Assembly: GCA_013215865.1 (NCBI GenBank)
Contig: JABSQL010000284.1
Coordinates: 1-5,142 of the forward strand
From: Candidatus Margulisiibacteriota bacterium
GTDB taxonomy: Bacteria; Margulisbacteria; Marinamargulisbacteria; DT-59
Direction of reading: 5' to 3'
Length of the DNA stretch: 5,142 nt
How positions within the stretch are numbered: position 1 is the first letter of the stretch; each line of letters begins with the position of its first letter. The position numbers were made by a program, and so were the translations under genes. The notes under the pieces were generated by a model. That model was not told where the DNA came from and did not search any database. It was given only the letters and a program-made list of their open reading frames with translations. This document shows, piece by piece, positions 4,606-5,142 of this stretch.

Positions 4606-5142
4606 TTATTGTCTCACTTCCACTTTCAAAACGGATACATCTTTTCTGGCTTTATATAACGCTGAAGTGTGGTATCCAGGCACCCATAAAATGTCAGCTC
4701 CCTTCGTTAAGAGAAACTTTGAATCTCTAATAAGCTTTGGAATCTTCTGATTGATAAAATACCGCTTTAATGTCGTCTTTTTGCTAGACCCATAGGGTAT
4801 TATCTGATCTCCAGGCTTTCGTGTTCGCAATCGTAACGGGAACATTTCTGGTACATATGATAAAAAACAATAATTTGAGTGAGACATAAAAGATTTCGGA
4901 AGCACTTTTAGCAATGAGAACGTTATATGCGTGTCAATCTCTTTAATATGCACGGTTTGATTGGGATCAGATATGTCATAAGTATAGTCAAGAATTTCTG
5001 GCAATCCTTTTGACACTCGAAGTGTTTTTTGATCAATAGTAACCATAACCCCCTTTGGTAACATGAACATCCGATATTCCGACTGATCGAGGGAACACCC
5101 GATTTGCTTAATTATTGTTCGATTCACATTAAGCTCTCCAAA
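4606..5142 (-). CDS. tilS: tRNA(Ile)-lysidine synthase, C-terminal part (5' partial at window edge)
   Basis: TilS attaches lysine to C34 of the CAU-anticodon tRNA(Ile), converting it to lysidine so that it reads AUA and is charged with isoleucine. The visible 178 residues belong to the substrate-binding C-terminal half. The decisive segment is PLRLRTRKPGDQIIPYG (about 102-118), followed by KTTLKRYFINQKIPKLIRD, then the strand ADILWVPGY before a short tail. This is the classic TilS C-terminal domain pattern (RxRxPGDRxxPxG, LKxxFxxxxxPxxxRxxxPLL, WVPG). The frame stays open to the last base (FGELN before a GTG at 5127), so that GTG is not the real start. The N-terminal PP-loop ATPase domain with its SGGxDS motif lies outside the window. 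The stop is 41 bases before the next gene on the same strand. Confidence 0.88.
   Translation of the reverse strand, partial: FGELNVNRTIIKQIGCSLDQSEYRMFMLPKGVMVTIDQKTLRVSKGLPEILDYTYDISDPNQTVHIKEIDTHITFSLLKVLPKSFMSHSNYCFLSYVPEMFPLRLRTRKPGDQIIPYGSSKKTTLKRYFINQKIPKLIRDSKFLLTKGADILWVPGYHTSALYKARKDVSVLKVEVRQ

Noticed and set aside
5125..5127. GTG as the start of the TilS-like protein
   Set aside because: The frame remains open to the window edge, no ribosome site precedes the GTG, and TilS needs an N-terminal ATPase domain. The gene is a fragment because of the window boundary, not a truncation.

Overview
The window comes from a low-GC bacterial chromosome and carries seven protein-coding genes: three complete and one partial on the + strand (1-2943), then three on the - strand (2945-5142), the outermost of which runs off the window end. 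The two halves converge with a single base between the facing stop codons. The organism is probably diderm, because it has a lipid-A-disaccharide-synthase-like glycosyltransferase, secreted proteins and nucleotide-sugar enzymes. The mixture of a eukaryote-type UDP-glucose pyrophosphorylase, low GC and several genes without Shine-Dalgarno sites suggests a little-studied lineage. A Margulisbacteria-like or similar candidate phylum is a guess, not something the sequence proves.

Right-facing half: (1) the C-terminal end of a UGP2-type UTP-glucose-1-phosphate uridylyltransferase (1-183); (2) a 118-base leader with a long stem and an inner hairpin, ending in a Shine-Dalgarno site; (3) a small secreted protein of unknown function (302-736); (4) mannose-1-phosphate guanylyltransferase (794-1843), preceded by a promoter so close that its mRNA should have almost no leader; (5) an LpxB-like glycosyltransferase (1840-2943) joined to it by an ATGA stop/start overlap. 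Together these supply activated glucose and mannose and at least one glycosyl transfer step, most likely for an envelope glycolipid or surface glycan.

Left-facing half, in transcription order: (6) the C-terminal part of tRNA(Ile)-lysidine synthase TilS (4606-5142, open at the window edge); (7) a secreted protein with a C-terminal carbohydrate-binding-like beta-sandwich (3728-4564); (8) a toxin-antitoxin operon with a RelE/HigB-type toxin (3387-3674) followed by a 32-base-overlapping XRE-family antitoxin (2945-3418). The toxin-antitoxin promoter is well formed (TTGACA-17-TATTGT) and carries two overlapping inverted repeats, which are the expected autoregulatory operator. The antitoxin's Shine-Dalgarno site is encoded by conserved C-terminal codons of the toxin.

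The most noteworthy signal is a recurring arrangement in which a -10 box lies 5-8 bases before a start codon that lacks a Shine-Dalgarno site (upstream of manC, of the secreted beta-sandwich gene, and probably of the toxin). This points to leaderless mRNAs beside conventional Shine-Dalgarno-led genes. No IS element, CRISPR array, tRNA or rRNA was seen. No gene-free stretch exceeds 118 bases.
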